NCBI RefSeq assembly: GCF_014646255.1 | Contig: NZ_BMNC01000022.1 | Span: 1-64,000, forward strand | Source of the DNA: Lentzea pudingi | GTDB lineage: Bacteria > Actinomycetota > Actinomycetes > Mycobacteriales > Pseudonocardiaceae | Length of the DNA: 64,000 bases | Reading direction: 5' to 3' | Shown: piece after piece, positions 40,321-48,898 of the stretch | How the letters are laid out: every line of letters begins with the position of its first letter | Numbering within the stretch: position 1 is the first letter of the stretch | Notes under the pieces: model-generated | The model's database searches: none | The model's input: the letters and a program-made list of their open reading frames with translations, nothing else | What the model was told of the DNA's origin: nothing | Position numbers and translations under genes: made by a program

Positions 40321-41133
40321 GTGAGCTCCGACAACGGCGTTGACGCCCAGGAGAAGACCGACCTCATCGACGACGAGGTGTCCGAGGACACCGCGACGGA
40401 CGAGACGGTCGAGTCGGAGGCTGTGGACTCCGAGGCCGACGCCGACGTCGCGGACGAGACCGATGAGGAGTCCGAAGAGGACTCCGACGTTCTCGCGATC
40501 GACGAGACGCCGATCGACGAAGAGCCCGAGGACCCCGCCGAGGAGCTGCGCCAGGCCCTGCGCCGCGCGCCCGGCGACTGGTACGTCGTGCACTCGTACG
40601 CCGGTTACGAGAACAAGGTCAAGGCGAACCTCGAGACTCGTATTCACACGCTCGACATGGAGGACTACATCTTCCAGGTCGAGGTGCCGACCGAAGAGGT
40701 CACCGAGATCAAGAACGGCCAGCGCAAGCTGGTGCAGCGCAAGGTGCTGCCCGGCTACATCCTGGTCCGCATGGAGCTCACCGACGCGTCCTGGAGCGCC
40801 GTCCGCAACACGCCGGGCGTCACCGGATTCGTCGGAGCCACCTCGAAGCCCTCGCCCCTCACGATCGACGAGGTGCTGAAGTTCCTGCTCCCGCAGCAAG
40901 AGCAGAAGCCGGCCGAGGGCAAGAAGACCGCTTCCACCACCGTGTCGAAGCCGACGATCGAGGTCGACTTCGAGGTCGGCGAGTCGGTCACCGTCATGGA
41001 CGGCCCGTTCGCGACGTTGCCCGCCACGATCAGCGAGGTCAACGCGGACGGCCAGAAGCTGAAGGTCCTGGTGTCGATCTTCGGCCGGGAGACGCCGGTC
41101 GAGCTGTCGTTCAGCCAGGTCTCCAAGATCTGA
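40321..41133 (+). CDS. nusG: Transcription antitermination factor NusG
   Basis: A 270-residue protein. A long acidic extension (residues 1-80) is characteristic of actinobacterial NusG. The NGN domain starts at DWYVVHSYAGYENKV and includes VLPGYILVRM; the KOW domain has VGESVTVMDGPFATLPATI. It binds RNA polymerase and couples transcription with Rho or the ribosome. GTG 40321. Cotranscribed with secE. Confidence 0.95.
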   Translation: MSSDNGVDAQEKTDLIDDEVSEDTATDETVESEAVDSEADADVADETDEESEEDSDVLAIDETPIDEEPEDPAEELRQALRRAPGDWYVVHSYAGYENKVKANLETRIHTLDMEDYIFQVEVPTEEVTEIKNGQRKLVQRKVLPGYILVRMELTDASWSAVRNTPGVTGFVGATSKPSPLTIDEVLKFLLPQQEQKPAEGKKTASTTVSKPTIEVDFEVGESVTVMDGPFATLPATISEVNADGQKLKVLVSIFGRETPVELSFSQVSKI

Positions 41134-41218
41134 GCGGTTTCCCGCGAGGGAGACCGATCGGCCACGCGGCGGCTGGCAGAGCCACGCGCGGACACCGCAA
41201 TAACAGGAAGTACGGACA

Positions 41219-41653
41219 ATGCCTCCCAAGAAGAAGAAGCTGTCAGCGATCATCAAGCTGCAGATCAAGGCTGGTGCCGCCAACCCGGCGCCGCCCGTTG
41301 GTCCCGCGCTGGGTCAGCACGGCGTCAACATCATGGAGTTCTGCAAGGCCTACAACGCCGCGACCGAGTCGCAGCGCGGTCAGGTCGTGCCGGTTGAGAT
41401 CTCCGTGTACGAAGACCGCTCGTTCGACTTCAAGCTGAAGACCCCGCCGGCCGCGCGACTCATCCTCGCCGCCGCTGGTGTCGACAAGGGCAGCGGCGAG
41501 CCGCACCGCGTCAAGGTCGCCAAGGTGACCATGGAGCAGGTCCGCAGCATCGCTCAGGTCAAGATGGTCGACCTGAACGCGAACGACATCGACCAGGCCG
41601 CGAAGATCATCGCCGGCACCGCCCGTTCCATGGGCATCACGGTCGAAGGCTGA
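41219..41653 (+). CDS. rplK: 50S ribosomal protein L11
   Basis: A 144-residue protein, full length. The proline-rich N-terminal domain contains [20 protein letters not shown], the site that contacts thiostrepton-class antibiotics on the ribosome; the C-terminal domain binds 23S rRNA. ATG 41219. It lies 85 bp after nusG and 78 bp before rplA. Confidence 0.97.
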
Positions 41654-41674
41654 CCACACCCTCTTTTTAGCAAG

Positions 41675-41707
41675 CGTGGGAGAGCCGAGCGCGGCTCATT
41701 CACCACG
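41675..41707 (+). promoter_or_regulatory. Candidate L1-binding mRNA site
   Basis: In the rplK-rplA gap, CGTGG (41675-41679) pairs with CCACG (41703-41707) and GAGCC (41682-41686) with GGCTC (41693-41697), leaving an asymmetric internal loop (GA opposite ATTCA). This resembles the L1-binding structure of 23S rRNA, which many bacteria copy into the L11-L1 mRNA so that free L1 represses translation. Assignment by shape and position. Confidence 0.45.
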
Positions 41708-41731
41708 ACCTGATCCACGAAGGACAGTGTT

Positions 41732-42442
41732 ATGAAGCGCAGCAAGGCCTACAAGGCCGCCGCAGAGCTGGTTGACCGGGAGCGGCTGTACTCGCCGCTC
41801 GAGGCTGCCAAGCTCGCCAAGGAAACGTCGAAGGTCAAGCTGGACGCCACCGTCGAGGTCGCGATCTGCCTGGGTGTCGACCCCCGCAAGGCCGACCAGA
41901 TGGTCCGCGGCACCGTGAATCTGCCGCACGGTACGGGCAAGACCGCCCGCGTGATCGTCTTCGCAGTCGGCGACAAGGCCGCTGAGGCCGAGGCCGCCGG
42001 TGCGGACGCCGTTGGCTCCGAGGACCTGATCGAGCGCATCCAGGGTGGCTGGCTCGACTTCGACGCCGCGATCGCGACCCCCGACCAGATGGCGAAGGTC
42101 GGTCGCATCGCTCGCATCCTGGGCCCGCGTGGCCTGATGCCGAACCCGAAGACCGGCACCGTGACCCCCGAGGTCGCCAAGGCCGTCAACGAGATCAAGG
42201 GCGGAAAGATCAACTTCCGCGTTGACAAGCAGGCCAACCTGCACTTCGTCATCGGCAAGGTCTCGTTCGACTCCGAGAAGCTGGTCGAGAACTACGGCGC
42301 CGCGCTGGACGAGATCCTCCGCGCGAAGCCGTCCGCGGCCAAGGGCCGGTACGTCAAGAAGGTCACCGTCTCCACGACGATGGGCCCTGGCATCCCGGTC
42401 GACCCGAACCGCACCCGCAACCTGCTGGTGGACGAGGCCTGA
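41732..42442 (+). CDS. rplA: 50S ribosomal protein L1
   Basis: A 236-residue protein, full length. It forms the mobile L1 stalk that helps release E-site tRNA and usually represses its own operon. Conserved segments: ATVEVAICLGVDPRKADQ, GTVNLPHGTGKT, ARILGPRGLMPNPKTGTV. ATG 41732 follows AAGGACAG. It ends the secE-nusG-rplK-rplA set before a strong terminator. Confidence 0.97.
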   Translation: MKRSKAYKAAAELVDRERLYSPLEAAKLAKETSKVKLDATVEVAICLGVDPRKADQMVRGTVNLPHGTGKTARVIVFAVGDKAAEAEAAGADAVGSEDLIERIQGGWLDFDAAIATPDQMAKVGRIARILGPRGLMPNPKTGTVTPEVAKAVNEIKGGKINFRVDKQANLHFVIGKVSFDSEKLVENYGAALDEILRAKPSAAKGRYVKKVTVSTTMGPGIPVDPNRTRNLLVDEA

Positions 42443-42467
42443 GCCTCCCCCGGCTAGTCGCAAGCTG

Positions 42468-42499
42468 AGAAAGGCCCCCGGTTCGCCGGGGGCCTTTCT
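42468..42499. terminator. Very strong UUCG-loop terminator
   Basis: A 14-bp perfect stem (42468-42481 with 42486-42499) closed by a TTCG tetraloop, an exceptionally stable hairpin. It serves rplA and, in the other direction, the convergent GlxA-type regulator. Confidence 0.92.
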
Positions 42500-42504
42500 G
42501 CTGT

Positions 42505-43473
42505 TCAGGACCGGTCTCTGCGGTAGTCGGTGGGGGACTTGCCGACCTGCTTCAGGAAGTGGTGGCGGAGGTTGTTGGCCGTGCCGATGCCGCTCAGCGC
42601 CGCGATCTTCTCCATCGGCAGGTCGGTGGACTCCAGCAGCACCTGCGCCCTGGTGATGCGTTCGGTGAGCAGCCACTGCAACGGTGTCGTGCCGGTGGTG
42701 GCGTGGAGCCGGCGGTAGAACGTTCGCGGGCTCATCGCGGCCTTGCGGGCCAGGTCCTCGATCGTCAGCGGCTCGTCCAGGCGGGCACGGGCCCAGTCGA
42801 GCACCGAGGCCAGGCCCTGCTCGTCGCTCGCGGGGACCGACAGGTCGACGTACTGCCCGAGGTGCCCCGGCCGGTGTCCCGGCACCACCATCCGGCGGGC
42901 GAGCTGGTTCGCGACGTGAGCGCCCAGGTCGCGGCGCACCAGGTGCAGGCAGACGTCGAGACCCGCGGACATGCCCGCGCTGGTCAGCACGTCACCCTCG
43001 TCGACGTAGAGCTGTGAGTCGTCGACCTGGACCTTCGGGTAGCGCTCGGCCAGCAGGGCGGTGTGCATCCAGTGCGCGGTGGCTCGCTTGCCGTCCAGCA
43101 GGCCGGCTTCGGCGAGTGCGTACGCGCCGACGCACGCCGACACGATTCGTGCGCCGTTGTCGTGGGCGTCGCGTAGGGCCGTGACGAGCTCTGGTGGAAC
43201 GGGCGCGTTGTCCTCGATGACCTCGTCTGGCACCCACGACACGATGACGGTGTCCGCGCGCACGATGTCATCGAGCTTGTGGGTGCTGTGCAGGGTGAAG
43301 CCCGGGGTGGTGTCGTGCGTGCGGTTTCCGGTGCTGCACAACCACAACTCGTACCAGGGGTCTGCGAGGTCCGGCTGCGGGGTGCCGAAGACTGCCGCCG
43401 GGATGCCCAGTTCGTAGAGGTCCGCGACCCCGAAGTCACCGGGGACGACCAGGGCGACGGATCCAGCGCTCAT
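42505..43473 (-). CDS. GlxA-type AraC-family regulator
   Basis: A 322-residue protein: an N-terminal DJ-1/PfpI-like domain (about 1-190, with nucleophile-elbow cysteine in VSACVGAYALAEAGLL) and a C-terminal AraC HTH pair (about 225-320, with DLARKAAMSPRTFYRRL and GIGTANNLRHHF). The DJ-1 part probably binds a ligand. ATG 43473. It is divergent from the second imine reductase and may control it. Confidence 0.9.
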   Translation of the reverse strand: MSAGSVALVVPGDFGVADLYELGIPAAVFGTPQPDLADPWYELWLCSTGNRTHDTTPGFTLHSTHKLDDIVRADTVIVSWVPDEVIEDNAPVPPELVTALRDAHDNGARIVSACVGAYALAEAGLLDGKRATAHWMHTALLAERYPKVQVDDSQLYVDEGDVLTSAGMSAGLDVCLHLVRRDLGAHVANQLARRMVVPGHRPGHLGQYVDLSVPASDEQGLASVLDWARARLDEPLTIEDLARKAAMSPRTFYRRLHATTGTTPLQWLLTERITRAQVLLESTDLPMEKIAALSGIGTANNLRHHFLKQVGKSPTDYRRDRS

Positions 43474-43557
43474 GCGAGCCAGCCTATGGCAGGAATTTGG
43501 CGAAAGGGGTCATTCCGGTCACTGGCTGGGATGATCATCCGTGGCGAAGCTGGAGGC

Positions 43558-44400
43558 ATGACATCTGAAGCGATCACCGTGCTGGGGCTGGGAAATCTCG
43601 GACGCGCGCTGGCGGAGGCGTTCGTGCGGGACGGCCGGTCCGTCGTGGTCTGGAACCGATCCGAGGCGAAGGCCGCAGGGCTGGCGGCGACCGTCGCGAG
43701 CAGCCCGGCGGAGGCGGTGGCGGCTGGTGGGCTCGTGGTCGTCGCTCTGCTCGATCATCAGGCGGCGCAACGGGTTTTGAGTGGTGTGGACGTGCGCGGG
43801 AAGGCGCTGGTGAACCTGACCTCCGGCACTCCTGACGAGGCTCGGGAACTGGCCGGGTGGGCTGCGGAGAGCGGGGCCGAGTACCTGCACGGTGCGGTGT
43901 ACGCGGTGCCTCAGACGATCGGCACCGACGCGTCGTCGATCATCTACAGCGGGTCGTCGGTCGTGCACGAGCGTTGGCGGGAGACGTTGGCGCTGCTGGG
44001 GAAGGTCACGTTCCTCGGTGCCGATGCCGGGAGGGCGTCCGGGTACGACGTGGCGATCCTGTCCGGGATGTACGGGCTGCTCGGCGGGTTCCTGCACGCG
44101 GCGGCGCTGGCTCGGGTCAACGGGATCAAGGCCGGTGAGCTCACGCCGATGTTGTTGTCGTGGCTGACGGATCTCCAGCCGGCGTTGGAGACGTTCGCCG
44201 GGGAGATCGACGCGGCCGACTACGCCGGTGGTGAGTCGAGCCTCGCCATGAACCAGTCCGGGTTGGCCACCCTGATCCGGGCGGCGCAGGCGCAGGGCGT
44301 GCCGTTCGCGGCTTTGGACTCGCTGAAGGCGTTGGTGGACCGGCAGGTCGAGGGTGGGCGCGGGGAGGAGAGCTTCGCCCGCGCCGTCGAGTCGTTCTAG
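43558..44400 (+). CDS. Imine reductase-family oxidoreductase, second copy
   Basis: A 280-residue protein with the same family marks as the enzyme at 31290: GLGNLGRALAEA, WNRSEAK, NLTSGTPDEAR, GAVYAVPQTIGTD and the active-site YDVAILSG with the aspartate. It should use NADPH to reduce imines. ATG 43558 gives the best alignment; ATG 43531 is in frame and possible, since GGAGG sits too close to 43558. It is divergent from a GlxA-type regulator rather than HxlR, so the two paralogues are under different control. Confidence 0.85.
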   Translation: MTSEAITVLGLGNLGRALAEAFVRDGRSVVVWNRSEAKAAGLAATVASSPAEAVAAGGLVVVALLDHQAAQRVLSGVDVRGKALVNLTSGTPDEARELAGWAAESGAEYLHGAVYAVPQTIGTDASSIIYSGSSVVHERWRETLALLGKVTFLGADAGRASGYDVAILSGMYGLLGGFLHAAALARVNGIKAGELTPMLLSWLTDLQPALETFAGEIDAADYAGGESSLAMNQSGLATLIRAAQAQGVPFAALDSLKALVDRQVEGGRGEESFARAVESF

Positions 44401-45110
44401 CCGCAGGTGCTCTCGGACCAGTCGGTGATGACCCAGCCGGCGCCGACCTTCTCCACGACGAACGTGCCCAGCCGCGGGCCGCCCTCGACGGTCAGGGCGC
44501 ACGAGTCGATGGTGACCTTGGTGGTGGTCGGGGTCTTGAGCATGTCCGGCGGGAACAAGACCTGCTGGTACCTGTCGACGCTGGTGACCTTGGTCTTCAG
44601 GTCCTTGACCGCAGCGGCGCAATCGCTTGCGCCATAGGCGTTCGCGAACTTCTGACGCGTGTCGTCGCGCAGGAAGAGCGTGCAGGCGCGGGTCGTGTCG
44701 GCGAACGACACGTGCTTGTAGAACATGCCGACGGTGCCCTGCAGGCCGGCCGGTGCGGTGAGACCCTGCGCCGCGCCGGTCACGCCGCCGCTGTCCTGCG
44801 CGATGTCGCCGGGGTCGTCGACGCCGAAGAAGTGGTTGTAGGCCCACACGGTGCTGAAGACGACCAGCAGGAAGAAGAGCGCGCGCCAGAAGATGCGGCT
44901 GCCGAGCACGACGAGCCACCGGCGCTTGCCGCCAGGCTGCTGCGGAGCCTGCGGCGCCTGGCCCGTCGCCTGCTGGTAGCGCTGGAACTCCTGGAAGCGC
45001 TGGAACTCCTGGAACTGCCGCAGCTGCTCCGGGTCCGGCTGTGGGGCAGGCGGCTGGACAGGCGGCTGCGGCTGGCGGGGCGCGAGGTCCTTGCCTGGCT
45101 CGTCGGTCAC
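44397..45110 (-). CDS. Single-pass membrane protein with extracellular domain
   Basis: A 237-residue protein. The N-terminal 60 residues are Pro/Gln-rich with a short internal repeat (QEFQRFQEFQRYQQ); one membrane helix lies at about 73-93; the rest is an extracellular domain with three cysteines (ACTLF, SDCAAA, DSCALTV) and a terminal CG. It resembles secreted DUF-type domains of actinomycetes but I cannot name it. GTG 45110. Overlaps the convergent imine reductase by 4 bp. Confidence 0.6.
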   Translation of the reverse strand: MTDEPGKDLAPRQPQPPVQPPAPQPDPEQLRQFQEFQRFQEFQRYQQATGQAPQAPQQPGGKRRWLVVLGSRIFWRALFFLLVVFSTVWAYNHFFGVDDPGDIAQDSGGVTGAAQGLTAPAGLQGTVGMFYKHVSFADTTRACTLFLRDDTRQKFANAYGASDCAAAVKDLKTKVTSVDRYQQVLFPPDMLKTPTTTKVTIDSCALTVEGGPRLGTFVVEKVGAGWVITDWSESTCG

Positions 45111-45171
45111 ACGTCACATTGTGCCGATTTGGATGGCCGGTACCCAGTCGGCTAGTCTTTTCGTGGTTCTA

Positions 45172-45300
45172 CCGAAGACCGCAGGTTGTCTCCGCGAGGA
45201 GATCGAAGGCCCCGTTGCAACACGGGCGGCCCGCGCAGGGAGGACGAGGCTCAAGTTCTTGTGACGCCCCGTGCTGCTTGTGCGCGAGGGCGTTTTTGTT
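45172..45300 (+). ncRNA. L10 leader (rplJL autoregulatory leader)
   Basis: The leader opens with ACCGAAGACCGCAGGTTGTC, close to the conserved start of the L10-binding kink-turn leader upstream of rplJ. It ends in a hairpin (ACGCCC at 45264-45269, GGGCGT at 45288-45293) followed by TTTT, an intrinsic attenuator. Free L10-L12 complex binding should stop rplJL expression. Boundaries are approximate. Confidence 0.8.
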
Positions 45301-45355
45301 GTTTCGGGACCTTCTCCAGGCCGGCGGTCTAACCCAGCCCAGAGAGGAGGCGATC

Positions 45356-45910
45356 ATGGCGAAGCCCACGAAGGTTACGGCGGTCGCTGAGCTTGCGGAT
45401 TCCTTCCGCACCAGCTCGGCAGCGGTTGTCACTGAGTACCGTGGCCTCTCCATGGCGCAGCTCACGACGCTGCGTCGCGCTCTCGGCGCGGGCACCAAGT
45501 ACACCGTCGCGAAGAACACGCTCGTCAAGCTCGCTGCTGCGGACGCCGGTGTGGAGGGCCTCGAGGCTCTTCTGTCCGGTCCGACCGCCATCGCGTTCGT
45601 CGAGGGCGAGCCCGTGGACGCCGCCAAGGCGATCCGCGACTTCGCGAAGGACAACAAGGCCCTGATCATCAAGGGCGGCTACATGGATGGCCGCCCGCTC
45701 TCGGTCGACGAGGTCACCGCCATTGCGGACCTCGAAACCCGTGAGGTGCTGCTCGCGAAGCTCGCGGGCGCGATGAAGGGCAACCTGGCCAAGGCCGCGG
45801 GTCTGTTCAACGCCCCGGCTTCCCAGGTCGCTCGCCTGGCTGCTGCCCTGCAGGAGAAGAAGGCCGCCGCGGCTCCCGCCGCCGAAGCCGACGCTCCCGC
45901 CGAAAGCTGA
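45356..45910 (+). CDS. rplJ: 50S ribosomal protein L10
   Basis: A 184-residue protein. The N-terminal rRNA-binding domain contains VVTEYRGLSMAQLTTLRRAL and KYTVAKNTLVKLA; the C-terminal helix (VARLAAALQEKKAA) holds the L7/L12 dimers. ATG 45356 follows AGAGAGGAGG. It is controlled by the L10 leader and followed 56 bp later by rplL. Confidence 0.97.
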   Translation: MAKPTKVTAVAELADSFRTSSAAVVTEYRGLSMAQLTTLRRALGAGTKYTVAKNTLVKLAAADAGVEGLEALLSGPTAIAFVEGEPVDAAKAIRDFAKDNKALIIKGGYMDGRPLSVDEVTAIADLETREVLLAKLAGAMKGNLAKAAGLFNAPASQVARLAAALQEKKAAAAPAAEADAPAES

Positions 45911-45966
45911 TCACCCAAAGACACGCCCGACGCTTTCGCGCGGGAAATTAGAAAGGACCGCCGATC

Positions 45967-46356
45967 ATGGCGAAGCTCAGCACCGAAGAGCTGCTCGACG
46001 CGTTCAAGGAGATGACCCTCCTCGAGCTGTCCGAGTTCGTGAAGCAGTTCGAGACGACCTTCGAGGTCACCGCCGCGGCGCCCGTCGCCGTTGCCGCCGC
46101 TGCCGGCCCCGCCGCGGGTGGCGCTGACGAGGCCGAGGAGCAGAGCGAGTTCAACGTCGTTCTCGAGTCCGCCGGCGACAAGAAGATCCAGGTCATCAAG
46201 GTCGTCCGTGAGGTCGTCTCTGGTCTGGGTCTGAAGGAGGCCAAGGAGCTCGTCGAGTCGGCTCCGAAGGCGATCCTCGAGGGCGTGGCGAAGGATGTTG
46301 CCGACGCCGCCAAGGAGAAGCTCGAGGCTGCGGGCGCCAAGATCACCGTCAAGTGA
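45967..46356 (+). CDS. rplL: 50S ribosomal protein L7/L12
   Basis: A 129-residue protein: N-terminal dimerisation domain (ELLDAFKEMTLLELSEFVKQFE), Ala-rich hinge, and the C-terminal factor-binding domain (KIQVIKVVREVVSGLGLKEAKELVE). It recruits translation GTPases. ATG 45967 follows AAAGGA. Last gene of the rplJL operon, followed by a terminator with a T-run. Confidence 0.97.
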   Translation: MAKLSTEELLDAFKEMTLLELSEFVKQFETTFEVTAAAPVAVAAAAGPAAGGADEAEEQSEFNVVLESAGDKKIQVIKVVREVVSGLGLKEAKELVESAPKAILEGVAKDVADAAKEKLEAAGAKITVK

Positions 46357-46395
46357 TCTTTGCCCCCTGGTGGGGCTTGGTGTTTTGCGCTTTGG

Positions 46396-46437
46396 ACGGG
46401 CGTGCATCCCTTTGTGGGGGTGTGCGCCCGTTTTTTG
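46396..46437 (+). terminator. Terminator after rplL
   Basis: An imperfect GC stem (46396-46410 with 46416-46431, ACGGGCG pairing with CGCCCGT at the base) followed by six T residues. Confidence 0.8.
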
Positions 46438-46501
46438 TGCGCGCTCGGTTTGGTTGGGTTCCCCGGCTGCGTTGGCGGGGTTGCTGTTGCGTGCTTCCCC
46501 T

Positions 46502-46526
46502 GGGGGCTCTGCCCCCAGACCCCCGG
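46502..46526 (+). repeat. GGGGGCnnnGCCCCC dispersed repeat, copy 2
   Basis: GGGGGC-TCT-GCCCCC followed by AGACCCCCGG, the same design as 38304-38329. It lies between the rplL terminator and the large palindrome. Confidence 0.5.
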
Positions 46527-46614
46527 CAATCTGATCAGGGGGCCCGCGCTGCCTGCGGGTAGATGGCACGCCTGTTGCGTTGAGCGGCTGCCGGTTGCGT
46601 AGTTGTGTGCGTTG

Positions 46615-46756
46615 GCGGTGGGGTCCCATCACGAGCCGAGCCAAGAGCGGGCCACACCTGAGGGGTGAGGTCAAGTCGACGAAAAGCGTGTCGACTTGAC
46701 CTCACCCCTCAGGTGCAGCAAGAGCTATGGCGCGACTCGTGATGGGACCCCACCGC
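46615..46756. repeat. Two-tier 142-bp palindrome
   Basis: Outer arms of 21 bp (46615-46635 and 46736-46756, GCGGTGGGGTCCCATCACGA type) and inner arms of 26 bp (46655-46680 and 46690-46715) are both perfect and share a centre near 46685. The 19-20 bases between the tiers do not pair. It could be a MITE-like insertion with 21-bp terminal repeats and an inner palindrome. No target duplication is evident. Confidence 0.75.
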
Positions 46757-46772
46757 CCCTCGGGCTTGGTAA

Positions 46773-46825
46773 AGACGGCTCGCCTGCGGCATCGCATGGC
46801 CAGACGGCTCGCCTGCGGCATCGCA
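46773..46825 (+). repeat. 24-bp tandem duplication
   Basis: The 24-mer beginning AGACGGCTCGCCTGCGGC occurs at 46773-46796 and again at 46802-46825, identical, with five bases between. It lies just right of the large palindrome. Confidence 0.8.
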
Positions 46826-47048
46826 GAGCTGCTGTTGCCGGTGTGTTTCGAGTCACATTGGTCTCGTTAGTTCCGGTTGTCAGGCAGTGGTCTAGGGCTT
46901 GGTGACCGTTTTGCGAGGTCACGCTCTGTGGCGTTATCTGAACGAAACCGCCGTTAGGCCAACTGGTGAGTAACCTGCCGCGAACGAACTCGTTGCCCAG
47001 GTGTGACGCCGATCGCTGCGGCGTCCTCGGGCGTGTGCGGAGGTGCGG
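46826..47048 (+). promoter_or_regulatory. Upstream region of the mce operon
   Basis: About 220 bases with no gene, the likely promoter region of the mce operon. It contains the inverted repeat GTGACC (46902-46907) / GGTCAC (46917-46922), a possible repressor site. No unambiguous -35/-10 pair could be picked by eye. Confidence 0.4.
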
Positions 47049-48116
47049 ATGGGCGTCGAGGTGGTCGTCGAGGGTCTGACCAAGTCCTTCGGCAAACAGA
47101 CCATCTGGCAGGACGTCACGCTCACGTTGCCGCCGGGTGAGGTCAGCGTGATGCTCGGGCCTTCTGGTACTGGCAAGAGCGTGTTCCTGAAGTCGTTGGT
47201 CGGGTTGCTCAAGCCTGAGCAGGGCAAGATCGTGATCAACGGGACTGATCTCGTCCGGTGTTCTGAGCACCGGTTGTACGAGATTCGGAAGATGTTCGGC
47301 GTGCTGTTCCAGGACGGTGCGTTGTTCGGGTCGATGGACCTGTACGACAACATCGCGTTTCCGTTGCGGGAGCACACTCGCAAGACCGAGGCCGAGGTTC
47401 GGCGGATCGTTCTCGAGAAGATGGAGATGGTCGGTCTTGTCGGGGCTGAGAAGAAGCTGCCCGGTGAGATCTCCGGTGGTATGCGCAAGCGGGCTGGTCT
47501 TGCTCGTGCGCTGGTGCTGGATCCCGAGATCATTTTGTGCGATGAGCCGGACTCCGGGTTGGACCCTGTTCGCACTGCCTATCTGAGTCAGTTGTTGATC
47601 GATCTCAACGCTCAGATCGACGCGACGATTCTGATCGTCACGCACAACATCAACATTGCTCGTACCGTGCCGGACAACCTGGGGATGTTGTTCCGGCGGG
47701 AGCTTGTCATGTTCGGGCCTCGTGAGGTGTTGCTGACCAGCGACGAGCCCGTTGTGGAGCAGTTCCTGAACGGGCGGCGGCTTGGGCCCATCGGGATGTC
47801 CGAGGAGAAGGACACGGCCACTATGGCCGCTGAGCAGGCTCATGCTGACGCCGGGCACTCGGACGGGTCCACCTCTGAGGATGTGCGGGGGATCATTCCG
47901 CAGATCGAGCCGACGCCCGGGTTGCCGTTCCGGGACGCTGTGCGGCGGCGCAAGGATCGGGTCATGTCGATCATTCACCAGCTGCCTCACCAGGCTCAGC
48001 AGGGGATCATCGAGAGTCTTTCGGCTGAGGAGCAGGTTCGGTACGGCGTGCACGCCGGGGTGCCTGCTGTGGCGCCTTCGCCCAGTCCCTGGCCTCGGCA
48101 GGGTGGTGTTCTGTGA
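47049..48116 (+). CDS. mceG: Mce-system ABC transporter ATPase (MceG/Mkl-like)
   Basis: A 355-residue ATPase: Walker A GPSGTGKS (about 37-44), Q-loop LFQDGALFG, signature SGGMRKR, Walker B ILCDEPDSGLD and the switch histidine in VTHN. A 100-residue extension after the ATPase core is typical of actinobacterial MceG and probably contacts the permease. It energises Mce lipid import. ATG 47049 has GGAGG five bases upstream. In mycobacteria mceG is unlinked to the mce operons; here it is the first gene. It overlaps yrbEA by 4 bp. Confidence 0.92.
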   Translation: MGVEVVVEGLTKSFGKQTIWQDVTLTLPPGEVSVMLGPSGTGKSVFLKSLVGLLKPEQGKIVINGTDLVRCSEHRLYEIRKMFGVLFQDGALFGSMDLYDNIAFPLREHTRKTEAEVRRIVLEKMEMVGLVGAEKKLPGEISGGMRKRAGLARALVLDPEIILCDEPDSGLDPVRTAYLSQLLIDLNAQIDATILIVTHNINIARTVPDNLGMLFRRELVMFGPREVLLTSDEPVVEQFLNGRRLGPIGMSEEKDTATMAAEQAHADAGHSDGSTSEDVRGIIPQIEPTPGLPFRDAVRRRKDRVMSIIHQLPHQAQQGIIESLSAEEQVRYGVHAGVPAVAPSPSPWPRQGGVL

Positions 48117-48898
48117 CCACTCAGGCCTCGTTCCCCGGTGCTGGGGCGCTGCGGGAGACCGGGAAGCTCTGTCAGCTCGGGATCGACGTCGTGCGCACCA
48201 CTTTTCGGCGGCCGTTCCAGCTGCGGGAGTTCATCCAGCAGAGTTGGTTCATCGTCAGCGTGACGGTGTTGCCGACGGCGCTGGTGTCGATTCCGTTCGG
48301 TGCTGTCATCGCGTTGCAGCTCGGGAGCCTCACCAGGCAGATCGGTGCTCAGTCGTTCACGGGTGCGGCCAGTGTGCTCGCGATCATCCAGCAGGCCAGT
48401 CCGATCGTGACGGCGTTGTTGATCGCTGGAGCAGGCGGGTCTGCCATTTGTGCGGATCTCGGTTCTCGGAAGATCCGCGAAGAGATCGACGCGATGGAAG
48501 TGCTCGGGGTGTCGCCGATCCATCGGCTCGTGGTGCCTCGGGTGCTTGCGGCGATGCTCGTGTCCGTGCTGCTCAACGGCATGGTGAGTGTCGTTGGTGT
48601 GATGGGCGGTTACTTCTTCAACGTGGTCATGCAGGACGGCACGCCTGGTGCGTACCTGGCGAGTTTTTCTGCGTTGGCGCAGTTGCCTGATCTGTGGATC
48701 AGTGAGTTGAAGGCGCTGATCTTCGGGTTCATCGCCGGGATCGTGGCGGCCTATCGGGGGTTGAACCCCGCTGGTGGGCCCAAGGGTGTGGGGGACGCGG
48801 TGAACCAGGCCGTGGTCATCACGTTCCTGCTGCTGTTCTTCGTCAACTTCGTCCTCACCACGATCTACCTGCAGGTCGTGCCAGCGAAGGGGAGCTGA
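48113..48898 (+). CDS. yrbEA: YrbEA/MlaE-type ABC permease
   Basis: A 261-residue permease of the MlaE family with five to six membrane helices. Conserved segments: GALRETGKL at the start, GSAICADLGSRKIREEIDAMEVLGVSP (the ATPase-coupling helix) and LNPAGGPKGVG. It pairs with YrbEB under the Mce ring. GTG 48113. Confidence 0.92.
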   Translation: MTTQASFPGAGALRETGKLCQLGIDVVRTTFRRPFQLREFIQQSWFIVSVTVLPTALVSIPFGAVIALQLGSLTRQIGAQSFTGAASVLAIIQQASPIVTALLIAGAGGSAICADLGSRKIREEIDAMEVLGVSPIHRLVVPRVLAAMLVSVLLNGMVSVVGVMGGYFFNVVMQDGTPGAYLASFSALAQLPDLWISELKALIFGFIAGIVAAYRGLNPAGGPKGVGDAVNQAVVITFLLLFFVNFVLTTIYLQVVPAKGS

